Assembly: GCF_011752015.1 (NCBI RefSeq)
Contig: NZ_JAAIKA010000001.1
Coordinates: forward strand, 372,001 to 436,000
Direction of reading: 5' to 3'
Origin: Canibacter zhoujuaniae
GTDB taxonomy: Bacteria; Actinomycetota; Actinomycetes; Actinomycetales; Microbacteriaceae
Length of the DNA: 64,000 bases
How positions within the stretch are numbered: position 1 is the stretch's first letter; each line of letters starts with the position of its first letter. The position numbers were made by a program, and so were the translations under genes. The notes below the pieces were generated by a model, which was not told the DNA's origin, made no database searches, and saw only the letters and a program-made list of their open reading frames with translations. This document shows, piece after piece, positions 28,534-37,121 of this stretch.

Positions 28534-30183
28534 TTAAACCTCAAAAGAGCTCTTAAGCGGGAAACGCTCCGCGAGAAAGTCATGCATGATTGCGTTCACG
28601 TGCGCTATTTGTTCCGGTTCGGTGGCGGTGTCGTTCAGACAGAGAACGTCCAACTTCTGATGCTTAGAAAGGCTCGCAAGTTTCTCTTCCGCATCAGCGC
28701 TTGCAATATCTAAATAGCCGTATTTAATTGCGGTGCTGTTAATCGCTCTCCCCTGCGCATAGGCAATGTAGTGGTAGAGAGCTGATGGAATCGAGTAGTC
28801 TTCCGGATGCCGAAACTTCGAGGCTGAAACGGCTGCAAAAAGCTCAGGGTTTTCTGCTTCAAACTGCTCTAGCACCGACTTTAGTTGCGGATGCGGCGTG
28901 TGTTTGAACTTGTTGGTGACTGTGCGCCCGTATTTTTCTTCAAGCAGGCGTCTGTTTCGTTTTGCGGCTGACAGCACGGGCATATCCCGTGCGCTTGGCT
29001 CATCGATATCCAGCGAAGCATTGGAGGGGAAATACTTCGACAGCCCATTTGCTGTGAAAAACAGAGACGGCTCCACCGGTCGCATAAACACGATGTCGTC
29101 GTTCATATAGAGATACTGTTCGCTCAACCCTGCAATATGGTGCAGCTGCGATTCAATCGCGTGTGAGTTAAACACCGGCAGCTTGCTGCGATCCGAAAAA
29201 ATATCTTTATGGTCGACAACCGTAATTTTTGGATGCTCTGTGTTTAACCAACTCGGTATCTGCTGGTCGGTAACAATGTAAATATGGTTGACCCAGCTCG
29301 CATAGTATTCCAGTGACCGCAGCGAGTAGCGCAGTTCGTCACGCGACTGGAAGCGCGACTGATTTAGGGCGGTTGAGTTAAAATTCTCGCTAGCGACACC
29401 ACCAAGTGCTTCCTGTTTGCGGGCAGCCCAGGCAGGATCGTTGCCGTCAACCCACGTGTAAACCACATCAATCGGCTGGGTAATCTCATACATGTGCGGA
29501 AACTCATGCAACACACGATGCTCGGGGTGCTCTTGCGCCCGCTGCCAGGCTGCCGGGGTTAAGTATTCTAATAGGGTGTTTCGCAAAGGTATTTTGCGGA
29601 TCAAAGTGCCAGGCAGGTGTGTGTTTCCGTCTGCACGAAACTCGCCGTCTGATGCGATGCGCCACGGCTCAACAATAATCTGTTCCGCAGCGGTAGAAAG
29701 CTGCCTGCCAGAGGGCGCAAAATGGTGACTGCGGCAGATAATAGACTGCACTTCTGCTAGTTTTAGCCTCTGGTTTGTGATGCTGACCTGAAAACCCTGC
29801 TTCAGCACAGCGCGAATGCTCCATGCGCCAGTTTCTGCGAGCGGCCGCACGGCTGTCACAAACTTTTCTAGGTCGCGATCAGCGATAACCAGATTCGTGC
29901 GCAGCAGTTTATCTGCCGGCAGCTCAGCCCACTCAATATCGTGCTTTTTTAGAGTGCCTCGCAAAAACTCTAGATCGGCGGCAATATTTTTGAACGCATC
30001 AAAACTGTGCACCGGGTGCTTTTTGCCAAATTCGGTAACAACTTTCGCGCGATCTGACAGAAATGCGAGACTCGTGATTTCTCTAATCTGTCGTTTCTGC
30101 TGTTCAGAAAGGTTGCGTGCCGCCCACATGCGCAAACGAGACTTGATGCTCAAAAAGAAACTCCTAACACTGTATCCCCTCAA
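28534..30183 (-). CDS. Stealth-family sugar-phosphate transferase
   Basis: 549 residues. After a charged N-terminal region of about 215 residues come the Stealth conserved regions: IDVVYTWVDGNDP, RDELRYSLRSLEYYASWVNH with YIVTDQQIP, then FNSHAIESQLHHI, LYMNDDIVFMRP, and a C-terminal CR4-type block. Members transfer hexose-1-phosphate from UDP-hexose to build phosphodiester-linked capsules or wall polymers. It is divergent from a GT2 gene by 58 bases and near TagF, so a surface-glycopolymer role is likely. The exact sugar is unknown. Confidence 0.87.
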   Translation of the reverse strand: MRGYSVRSFFLSIKSRLRMWAARNLSEQQKRQIREITSLAFLSDRAKVVTEFGKKHPVHSFDAFKNIAADLEFLRGTLKKHDIEWAELPADKLLRTNLVIADRDLEKFVTAVRPLAETGAWSIRAVLKQGFQVSITNQRLKLAEVQSIICRSHHFAPSGRQLSTAAEQIIVEPWRIASDGEFRADGNTHLPGTLIRKIPLRNTLLEYLTPAAWQRAQEHPEHRVLHEFPHMYEITQPIDVVYTWVDGNDPAWAARKQEALGGVASENFNSTALNQSRFQSRDELRYSLRSLEYYASWVNHIYIVTDQQIPSWLNTEHPKITVVDHKDIFSDRSKLPVFNSHAIESQLHHIAGLSEQYLYMNDDIVFMRPVEPSLFFTANGLSKYFPSNASLDIDEPSARDMPVLSAAKRNRRLLEEKYGRTVTNKFKHTPHPQLKSVLEQFEAENPELFAAVSASKFRHPEDYSIPSALYHYIAYAQGRAINSTAIKYGYLDIASADAEEKLASLSKHQKLDVLCLNDTATEPEQIAHVNAIMHDFLAERFPLKSSFEV

Positions 30184-30241
30184 TGCTAGACCCTGGGCTT
30201 TTGAAATAACTTAGAGTGTTGTTTCGTGCCAAAATTGAGGG

Positions 30242-31288
30242 GTGACTCCTGCAGCCTCGCTGATGCTCCCGCCGGTTTCTTTTGTTATGCCGGTGTTAAA
30301 CGAAGCAGCTTATATTGCTGAAGCTGTCGCAAGCATTTTTGCGCAAAACTATCCAAACGAGTTTGAGCTGCTGCTTGTGCTCGGCAACTCCACTGACGGA
30401 ACAACCGCTTTGGCAGCAGAGCTGGCAGAAAAGCACCCGCAGATCCGCCTCATCAACAACCCCACTAACCATATTCCGGCCGCCCTAAATCTTGGGTTTA
30501 ATGCTGCCAAACACAGTGTTATTGTCAGGGTTGACGCACACTCTAAACTAAATTCCGGCTATGTTGAGCGGGCGGTCACTGAGCTCCTACGCACCGGGGC
30601 TGCAAACATCGGCGGTGTTATGCGGGCTGCTGGCCGCACTAAAAAACAGCAGGCGATTGCAGACTGCTACAACAGCCCGTTCGGTCTCGGTGGCGGGGTG
30701 TATCACGGTGAGGCGCCGGCTGGGAAGGCAGAATCAGCCTATCTTGGAGTTTTTAACCGTGCAGCTGCTGTGCAGGCGGGCGGTTTTGACGAGACAATTC
30801 TGCGCGGCGAAGATTGGGAGCTTAATCGGCGCATTAGAAACTTGGGTGAAAAAGTTTGGTTTGATCCGCAGCTGAAAGTGACCTACTACCCGAGAGACAG
30901 TTTTCGTGCGCTGGCGAAGCAGTTTTGGGCGACCGGTGTGTGGCGTGCGGTGATTATGCGCCGCTATCTTTCTGAACACCCGGCCCGTTTCTTTGCGCCA
31001 GGTCTGCTGGTTGCGGCGCTCCTCTTTTCAGCGATTATCACTGTTATTGGCGGGGTCGGTTTTACTAATAACGGTAATCTGACACTGCTGTTTTTGGGTT
31101 TGGCTCTTCCTGTCAGCTATCTGCTCGGGCTGATTTTTGCTGTTTTCACAATGCGGCCGCAGAATATACGCGCGGCGCTGCTGCGTCTGAGTGCGCTGCC
31201 TGTTATGCATTTGAGCTGGGGTTTAGGGTTTTGGCGTGGTTTTCTGTTCGGGGGCGGATCCAGCGTTGACCGTTCCCGTTTGCGGTAG
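30242..31288 (+). CDS. Membrane-anchored family 2 glycosyltransferase
   Basis: 348 residues. The GT-A domain at residues 13-220 contains VSFVMPVLNEAAYI, a VDAHS metal-binding motif, and GGFDETILRGEDWELNRRI. Three hydrophobic helices follow at about 240-330. The build resembles ExoA/succinoglycan-type transferases that act at the inner face of the membrane. The start is a GTG. The last 66 bases overlap the convergent TagF-like gene. Confidence 0.87.
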   Translation: MTPAASLMLPPVSFVMPVLNEAAYIAEAVASIFAQNYPNEFELLLVLGNSTDGTTALAAELAEKHPQIRLINNPTNHIPAALNLGFNAAKHSVIVRVDAHSKLNSGYVERAVTELLRTGAANIGGVMRAAGRTKKQQAIADCYNSPFGLGGGVYHGEAPAGKAESAYLGVFNRAAAVQAGGFDETILRGEDWELNRRIRNLGEKVWFDPQLKVTYYPRDSFRALAKQFWATGVWRAVIMRRYLSEHPARFFAPGLLVAALLFSAIITVIGGVGFTNNGNLTLLFLGLALPVSYLLGLIFAVFTMRPQNIRAALLRLSALPVMHLSWGLGFWRGFLFGGGSSVDRSRLR

Positions 31289-33679
31289 TGCGCTGCGCTG
31301 CTGCAATTCAGCCACCACCCTACTAGCTGCGGCGCCGTCATCCCACGGGTTAAACCGTGCCCGCCACGCTGTTAGCTGCGCTTCGTGCGCAACAATCCAG
31401 GCAGCCTTTTCACCTAAAACCGCATACTCTCTAAGTGCTGCAGCCACCTGGGAGGTTTTGGTTAGCTGCGGCCCTGGAGCGACAGCATCAAAGTCAAATG
31501 TGAACCCGCGCTCCTGCTGTAAATACGTGTTTTTATCGGGCACGAAGTAAATCTGCGGCAGCCCGGCAACGCTCGCATCAAACATGACGGATGAATAGTC
31601 GGTGATCACAATGTCAGAGGCGAGCAAAACATCGTTTAAGTCAGCGTGGTTAGAAGTATCTTGCACAATAGCTGCGGTATCTGAGTTTCCAGATGCAGCC
31701 GGTTGCATGCCTTTTGCAGATCTGGTGTGCCCGCGCAGTAGGATCGTCCACTCTTCGCCCAGTGACTGCGACAGCTCGTCAGCATCTAACAGCCGCACCG
31801 CAGCACCGTTTGCCCGCCAGGTTGGAATATATGAGACAACAAACCTGGTGCGCACACCGAGACGCTCCCGCGCGGCACGCCGCACCACCGGATTCACCTG
31901 CCGTTTTTGCCCCTGCAGCAAAACGGCATTCGCTAAGACATCAACCCGCGGATAACCGCTCGCAAGAATCTCACCACGATATGCGTAAGAGCTTCTAAAT
32001 TGCTCGCTTGAGTGTGGGTTCTGTGACAGCAAAAGTGACCAGCGGCGCGATTCACGATGCACAGCAATTCGCGACCGTAGCGTTGTGTCGTCGCGCGCAA
32101 GAGCGAGTTTTTTCAGCATTGTGCCGTGCCAGGTTTGCAGCACTGTCTGCTGTTTGCCGCGCTTGAAATTAAACCGCAGCCAATCGTTCACTATTAAAAG
32201 TTTCGCGTGTTTGCGTGCTGCAACCCAGAGGCGGGATCCGATCATCACCGGGGTCGCGCCCGCGGGCACACTCACCGTCTCATCGGCAATCGCCCAGAAA
32301 CGCGGCACCTGCGGCAGTGTTGCTGCGATCTCACGGTCTAACGCTAAGGGATTGTCTGAGGCCTGTTTGCCGTAGAAGCTCTCAAAATAGACTGCGTTTT
32401 CAGGCACCATATCTGCTAGCGGGGTGCGCAGCTCATAGATAGCTTGAATCACCCGCTCAGACGCACAGCCGTCACTGTATTTATGAAACCTTGAGCGCAG
32501 TCGCACAGTAGCCTGCGCAGCTAGCGAGCGTGCTTTGCGGTCGGTGAAAATCTGCTGCAGTGCTGCCGTGCACGCCTCCCAGCTGGTGACAAAGCGACCG
32601 TCTGTTGTGACCGAAAACGGCTCATAGAGCCCCCTTGTTTTCGAGTATCGCGCAACATCAGGCGCAAACCACACAATCGGGCGTTCGGTCAGTGAGAAGT
32701 CAAGCGCGACAGAAGAATAGTCTGTCACCACAGCAGCAAACTGCCCCAGCTGCGGGGTTAAATCTCGCACCCTGTCGGCTGTTAAAAGCACTATCTCTGG
32801 GTGCTCTGCAAGATGGCAATAGTCTCCCACAGCGAGTGGATGGGGCCTGACAAAAACGGTTACCCCGCACTGCTCGGCAAACGCGGCAAGCTGTTTTGCT
32901 TCTTCCTGGGTCGGCACTCCGGGGTCTGCCTCGCCGTCACGCCAAGTTGGCGCATACAGCACCCAGTCGGTTGCGGCCACGCGCCCTCGATCCGCACCCT
33001 CTAACGCAGCAAGCAACTGATTGCGCTGTTCTGCTAGCGTCGCAGCATCACGCAAAATTTTTATGAGCGGATCGTGCCGCGGGTCTCCAAGAATTTGCAC
33101 CCTGCCCGGCAGCACGCGGAAGGCGGTGCGCAGCCTGGTTGCTGCGGTGTAGGATCCTGCAACATAGAGGTCAACGGTTGCCGCTCCGAAGCGATACATG
33201 CGGTTCAGGAGCTGTTTGAAGATGGCGGGGGCGCCGAGCTTAGTTGTTGCGCTGCTGTCCAGGTGGAGTTTTTTGAGAGGAGCTCCGTGCCAGAGTTGCA
33301 CAACCCGCGCACCAAAAATTCCGTAGCGGTTTGCATCGCCCAACCCGTGGGTCACGATCACCTGCCCGGCGCGTGCGGTGGCCCAAAATCCAGCCCAGCT
33401 TTTTTGTAAAACCGCGCTAAAGCCGTGCTGCTCGATATCTTGTTGCACGGTTTTATCTGCTGCCAGCCAGGTGATTTTTGCTTCGGCGTGCTGCTCGCGC
33501 AGTTTTTCAGCTAACGGTCTTGCGCCCTCACCGAAACCGGCTGCGGAAGCAAAAACCCAGCGTTCTTTATCGCGGGGAATCAGTAAACAGAGCAGAAACC
33601 CGAAAAAATAGAGCGGGATCCGCAACAGTTTTAAGAAATTGCCAGTGGCAAAATCAAACTTTGTTGCAGACCCCGTCAT
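31223..33679 (-). CDS. Two-domain CDP-glycerol glycerophosphotransferase (TagF-like)
   Basis: 818 residues with two tandem glyphos_transf modules. The first (about residues 50-415) has VTHGLGDANRYG, LWHGAPLKKLHLD and VVTDYSSVALDF. The second (about 430-800) has VNDWLRFNF, TWHGTMLKKLALARDD and VITDYSSVMFDAS. Such enzymes polymerise or prime poly(glycerol-phosphate) or related teichoic acids. The duplication is notable, since one copy could prime and one elongate. It begins near the membrane, with a hydrophobic stretch at residues 18-35. Confidence 0.88.
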   Translation of the reverse strand: MTGSATKFDFATGNFLKLLRIPLYFFGFLLCLLIPRDKERWVFASAAGFGEGARPLAEKLREQHAEAKITWLAADKTVQQDIEQHGFSAVLQKSWAGFWATARAGQVIVTHGLGDANRYGIFGARVVQLWHGAPLKKLHLDSSATTKLGAPAIFKQLLNRMYRFGAATVDLYVAGSYTAATRLRTAFRVLPGRVQILGDPRHDPLIKILRDAATLAEQRNQLLAALEGADRGRVAATDWVLYAPTWRDGEADPGVPTQEEAKQLAAFAEQCGVTVFVRPHPLAVGDYCHLAEHPEIVLLTADRVRDLTPQLGQFAAVVTDYSSVALDFSLTERPIVWFAPDVARYSKTRGLYEPFSVTTDGRFVTSWEACTAALQQIFTDRKARSLAAQATVRLRSRFHKYSDGCASERVIQAIYELRTPLADMVPENAVYFESFYGKQASDNPLALDREIAATLPQVPRFWAIADETVSVPAGATPVMIGSRLWVAARKHAKLLIVNDWLRFNFKRGKQQTVLQTWHGTMLKKLALARDDTTLRSRIAVHRESRRWSLLLSQNPHSSEQFRSSYAYRGEILASGYPRVDVLANAVLLQGQKRQVNPVVRRAARERLGVRTRFVVSYIPTWRANGAAVRLLDADELSQSLGEEWTILLRGHTRSAKGMQPAASGNSDTAAIVQDTSNHADLNDVLLASDIVITDYSSVMFDASVAGLPQIYFVPDKNTYLQQERGFTFDFDAVAPGPQLTKTSQVAAALREYAVLGEKAAWIVAHEAQLTAWRARFNPWDDGAAASRVVAELQQRSALPQTGTVNAGSAPEQKTTPKP

Positions 33680-33711
33680 ACCGAGTAATTCTATCCCGAA
33701 AATCTTTGTGC

Positions 33712-35247
33712 TTAGAGTGTGCCGAGTGTTACTTTAACGTCTTGCGGCTTACCGTTTCTAAGCACTGTGAGATTGAGCTCAGCGCCACCGGGATGCATCC
33801 GCACCAAGGCGGATACCGCGGTGCCGTCTGCTGCCGGAATGCCCTCCACCGCTGTGATCACATCACCGGCGCGGATCCCTGCTTTTGCTGCAGCAGAATC
33901 TGGCACAACTTCAGCGACGTAACCGCCCGCGTGGGTGGCCCCCTGCGTCTGTGCAGCATCGCTAACGCTCGCACCCAACAGCCCATGGGTTGGTTTTTCG
34001 CCCGCGATCAGCCCGTCAACAACTCGCTTTACAAGGTTTGCGGGGATCGCAAAGCCCAAGCCAACCGAGCCCGCTGTTGTCTCGGAGGATCGCGTTGATG
34101 CGATTGCGACGTTTATGCCGATGAGTTCACCTTCTGTGTTTAACAGCGCACCGCCAGAGTTGCCGGGGTTGATCGAGGCATCGGTTTGGATAACGGGCAG
34201 GGTGACCCGGCTTGCGTCAGCTCGTGGGGTTTGCTGCTGCTCCGGTGGCGGCTGCAGATAGAAGTCGAACGGGCTGTTGCGTTCGCTATCACCGTTATCT
34301 TCCGGTGCGCGGCGGCCGTCTTCGACAAGTGAATTGGCGACAGAGATGCCGCGGTTAACAGCGCTGACAACGCCGCTGGTTACAGTGCTGTTGAGCTCCA
34401 AAGGCGCACCGATTGCAACGGTTACATCGCCGACGTTGGTGGCGTTTGAGTCTGCCAGCGGGATCGGTTTCAGGTTGTCAGCTTTCACCTTCACAACCGC
34501 TAAGTCAGCGAGCGGATCAACGCCAACAAGCTCACCCTTCAGCAGTTTGCCGTCGGCAAAGCGCACGGTGATATCGGGGCGCATGTTGCCAGGCTCTGCA
34601 AGCACCACATGCGCGTTTGTGACAATGTATCCATCGCGCGAATAGACAACACCCGAGCCGCTGCCGCCGGATCGTTGACCCCGCACCTGCAGTGTTACAA
34701 CGCTTTCAACACGCTGTGCCGCAACGGCAGAAACGACGGTTGCGGTATCAGGGTTAGAGATCTTGACGGCGCTGACGCCGGTGCTCGCGCTGCCGGTGTT
34801 GTTTCCGACAACGTTTGCGGCCACAACGCCGCCGCTGACACCGCCAATCAGACCGCCAATCAGGAGGCCGGAAAGGAGCAGCACCCCTCCCCTATTTTTC
34901 GATTTCGGTTCTTTCGGTGCTTGCTGTTCTTGCAGCTCTTGCGGATCAGACGGCGGCGTCTCGTGCAGAACGGCAGTGTTTACCGGTGGTGCGTATATCG
35001 CTGTGGGTAACTCCTGCCGGTCACCCTGGCCCTGCTGCACTTGTTGATCCTGCTGGGTCTGCTGGCCATACTGCTCCAGCTGATTCTGCTGATCCTGCTG
35101 AGCTTCCTGGTCTTGCTGAGTCTGTTGCTCAAGCTGATTCTGCTGCTTGAAGCCCTCCACGGCTGCGTCTGCGCGCTCGTTGTGAGACAGACTGTCATTC
35201 AGTGCAACGCGATCTGCTTCAGTGTTTAGCTGCTCATCATCATTCAC
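33712..35247 (-). CDS. HtrA/DegP-type membrane serine protease with PDZ domain
   Basis: 511 residues. Residues 1-120 are a cytosolic tail, strongly Gln-rich at 35-74. A membrane helix lies at about 123-147. The trypsin-like domain has H in TNAHVVL, D in DLAVVKV and S in NPGNSGGAL. A C-terminal PDZ domain follows (VVPDSAAAKAGIRAGDVITAVEG). The catalytic part is outside the cell membrane and degrades or senses misfolded proteins. The GTG at 35247 is the start. It is adjacent to tRNA-fMet but on the opposite strand. Confidence 0.94.
   Translation of the reverse strand: MNDDEQLNTEADRVALNDSLSHNERADAAVEGFKQQNQLEQQTQQDQEAQQDQQNQLEQYGQQTQQDQQVQQGQGDRQELPTAIYAPPVNTAVLHETPPSDPQELQEQQAPKEPKSKNRGGVLLLSGLLIGGLIGGVSGGVVAANVVGNNTGSASTGVSAVKISNPDTATVVSAVAAQRVESVVTLQVRGQRSGGSGSGVVYSRDGYIVTNAHVVLAEPGNMRPDITVRFADGKLLKGELVGVDPLADLAVVKVKADNLKPIPLADSNATNVGDVTVAIGAPLELNSTVTSGVVSAVNRGISVANSLVEDGRRAPEDNGDSERNSPFDFYLQPPPEQQQTPRADASRVTLPVIQTDASINPGNSGGALLNTEGELIGINVAIASTRSSETTAGSVGLGFAIPANLVKRVVDGLIAGEKPTHGLLGASVSDAAQTQGATHAGGYVAEVVPDSAAAKAGIRAGDVITAVEGIPAADGTAVSALVRMHPGGAELNLTVLRNGKPQDVKVTLGTL
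35026..35145 (-). repeat. Gln-rich low-complexity repeat coding the HtrA tail
   Basis: This stretch encodes a run of QQ, QD and QN motifs (for example QQDQQNQLEQYGQQTQQDQQ) made of near-identical CAG, CAA and GAT codons. Such repeats can change length by slippage; the reading frame here is intact. Confidence 0.7.
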
Positions 35248-35352
35248 GATTCTTACGCTTTCTCGATAATTCGATTACTGCTGCTCTTATACTCCAACTC
35301 TTATCTATGAATTAGATTTGTATCTCCCAAAATTTTGCTTCACATCAAGAAT

Positions 35353-35381
35353 TTGCGTTGCGTTAAAAACAAATGTATAGT
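35353..35381 (+). promoter_or_regulatory. Promoter of tRNA-fMet
   Basis: A -35-like TTGCGT (35353-35358) and a good -10 TATAGT (35376-35381), 17 bases apart. The tRNA begins 13 bases after the -10. Confidence 0.6.
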
Positions 35382-35393
35382 TAATTCTTGTGC

Positions 35394-35467
35394 CGCGGGG
35401 TGGAGCAGTTCGGTAGCTCGCCGGGCTCATAACCCGGAGGTCGCAGGTTCAAATCCTGTCCCCGCAA
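35394..35467 (+). tRNA. Initiator tRNA-fMet (CAT)
   Basis: 74 bases with a complete cloverleaf. The acceptor begins CGCGGGG and ends CCCCGCA, leaving the C1-A72 mismatch that marks initiator tRNA. The anticodon stem has the three G-C pairs (GGG/CCC) around the CAT anticodon, and the T-loop reads GGTTCAAATCC. The CCA end is not encoded (CTA follows). Confidence 0.96.
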
Positions 35468-35469
35468 CT

Positions 35470-35510
35470 AAAACCCGGTATCTAGGCGAGTTGATACCGG
35501 GTTTTGTTTT
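35470..35510. terminator. Terminator after tRNA-fMet, usable on both strands
   Basis: A perfect stem AAACCCGGTATC/GATACCGGGTTT with a 10-base loop, followed by TGTTTT on the plus strand. The minus side also ends in a short T run, serving the small membrane gene at 35550. Confidence 0.85.
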
Positions 35511-35549
35511 ACCCAAATGAGGCAATGGATGACTTCTGAAGGATCCCTC

Positions 35550-35759
35550 TTAGCTTTCGTGCTTATTTTTACCCTTGTTAACTCGTTTAGCTCCTTCAGT
35601 TACGAATGCGTAGACAAAGCCCAGGCTTAAGCCGACTATAAGCCAAAAATTGTGGTCGTCAGTAATGTACCCAAGCACTACGCCTGCGAGCGCGCCAATG
35701 CAGATGCCGATAGCCAGACGAGCGTAGAAGCCGGGCTGTGAAATTCTTTTTTCCCTCAT
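35550..35759 (-). CDS. Small two-helix membrane protein
   Basis: 69 residues with two hydrophobic helices (about 13-31 and 38-54). The first contains a Gly-rich GxxxG pattern (IGICIGALAGVVLG), and the tail is basic. Family not recognised. The ribosome-binding site is weak. It is the first gene of the accessory segment beyond the tRNA. Confidence 0.6.
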   Translation of the reverse strand: MREKRISQPGFYARLAIGICIGALAGVVLGYITDDHNFWLIVGLSLGFVYAFVTEGAKRVNKGKNKHES

Positions 35760-36072
35760 ACCCGGAGCTTATCTCACAAACTGGCCGCCGGCGCACTCCG
35801 TGTATGACGAGCGAGGACTATTGATCTATAGAGCACCGCTACAAGTTTTGCAAGACTGCTTTACCACGAGTAGGCTTGAGCGTGCAAGTTACGTCAAAGA
35901 TCGACGTTAGCCGGTGTTTGACTGCCGCAGCGGATCAAGCGGAGGCGCCTATGGGAAGTGCTGTAGAACTAGGTAGAGAATCCTGCTCTATCTGTGTTTG
36001 AGATTTTTGATCTAATCTCATTCGTCCATGCTTACTATCCCAGATTCTGGAATCATGTGAAAGGAGAAAAGC
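35760..36072. other. Non-coding stretch before the secreted-protein gene
   Basis: No convincing gene or RNA. It contains a possible -10 (TACTAT near 36034) and a strong AAAGGAG ribosome-binding site at its end for the gene at 36073. I see no integrase or tRNA-end repeat in it. Confidence 0.5.
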
Positions 36073-36714
36073 ATGACTATCCAGAAAATCGCCCTCCCAC
36101 TGGTGGGTCTGACTGTTACGACTGCTCTGACGTTTGTGGGAATTACGCCTGCATCTGCTGCTGAAATTGAAGTTCCTAACAACCAGGTGGTGTGTACGGT
36201 TGAAACTCTCCATAACACATGGGCAGACAGTGAACTGCTGTGCAAGATCGTTGATATCAGCAGTTATCTGAAGTTCGGCTCCGATGGCCGGTCGTTGACC
36301 ACCACACTCACCGACGCGCAGCTAGTTACCGATTATGGTTTCACTAGTGCGCAAGTCGCAGATTTTCGGGAGATCTTGGCTGGCACCTACAAGCCGCCAG
36401 CACCTCCAGTAGGTGTCTATGCTGAACGCTCCGCTCGTTTCTACATTTCGAATGAGGATCTGAAAGCAGGAGCGTTTGCTGCACTCGCAATAGCCGCAGA
36501 GGCAGGGCCTGAAGCTCTTGCGGCTGCGTTCGTAGGAGTTTCGTCACTGATGGGTGGCCCTGTCGGCAGTATTATCGGTGGCGGTGTAGCTCTTCTTGGT
36601 ACTGGGTTCTTTATCGCCTTGGCACTGAAAATCACTGGAGCATTAGCCCAGGGCAAAGGTGTCGCCTTCTATCCGCAGTGGGACTTCCCACCTTTGACGG
36701 TTGCGATTGAGTAA
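36073..36714 (+). CDS. Secreted protein with a hydrophobic Gly/Ala-rich C-terminal region
   Basis: 213 residues. A Sec signal peptide is likely cut after ASA near residue 29. The mature N-half has two cysteines (C41, C57) that may pair, and a small helical region. Residues 131-190 are strongly hydrophobic and rich in Ala and Gly (GGPVGSIIGGGVALLGTG), like membrane-active peptides. The end is YPQWDFPPLTV. Family not recognised. A gene for a small membrane protein follows 29 bases later, each with its own strong ribosome-binding site. I infer a secreted effector or bacteriocin-like protein with a partner, but this is only a hypothesis. Confidence 0.65.
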   Translation: MTIQKIALPLVGLTVTTALTFVGITPASAAEIEVPNNQVVCTVETLHNTWADSELLCKIVDISSYLKFGSDGRSLTTTLTDAQLVTDYGFTSAQVADFREILAGTYKPPAPPVGVYAERSARFYISNEDLKAGAFAALAIAAEAGPEALAAAFVGVSSLMGGPVGSIIGGGVALLGTGFFIALALKITGALAQGKGVAFYPQWDFPPLTVAIE

Positions 36715-36743
36715 CTGTTCTTTTGTGAGAGGAGGCGATCACC

Positions 36744-37097
36744 ATGAAGTTGAAACACAAGATTATAAGTTTCGCTATTATGTGTGGTTTTGCGTTGGCA
36801 GCTAGCACTGAGATGCGTGAACGGTTCGACTTGGAGTATCCCATTATTTTCTATGGGATTCACGGCTTGTTTATCATCGGCATGCTTACATACCTTCTCC
36901 TTGGCGTACGTCGCCAGAAGATTGCTGCTAGCACAGCATTGCGAGGAATTCTAGCTCTGCTTGCCTTGTATGCAGTGGGCGCCACTCGAGCCTCATTTGC
37001 TCCAGCTTTGATTGTGATTGTCGGTATTGCCACGATGACAATCTGGGTTCTGACTGAAAGAGCGCGTACTGCGTCGAAAGGTTCCGGTTACACCTAA
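36744..37097 (+). CDS. Small multi-helix membrane protein, partner of the secreted protein
   Basis: 117 residues with about four hydrophobic segments (near 8-20, 35-54, 65-80 and 85-105) and a basic tail. GGAGG lies just upstream of the ATG. No known domain is visible. Its size, membrane nature and position directly after a secreted hydrophobic protein resemble an immunity or export partner. The gene ends 24 bases before the convergent Res gene. Confidence 0.62.
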   Translation: MKLKHKIISFAIMCGFALAASTEMRERFDLEYPIIFYGIHGLFIIGMLTYLLLGVRRQKIAASTALRGILALLALYAVGATRASFAPALIVIVGIATMTIWVLTERARTASKGSGYT

Positions 37098-37121
37098 AGC
37101 GCTGCAACACGCATTCGTCTC

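Noticed and set aside
34980-35160. CRISPR-like or tandem-repeat array in the HtrA region
   Set aside because: The repetition is only in Gln codons of an intact gene, with no constant-length spacer pattern.
35394-35467. tRNA-fMet 3-prime end as a phage or ICE attachment site
   Set aside because: No repeat of its end was found near 44.5 kb, and no integrase gene is present.
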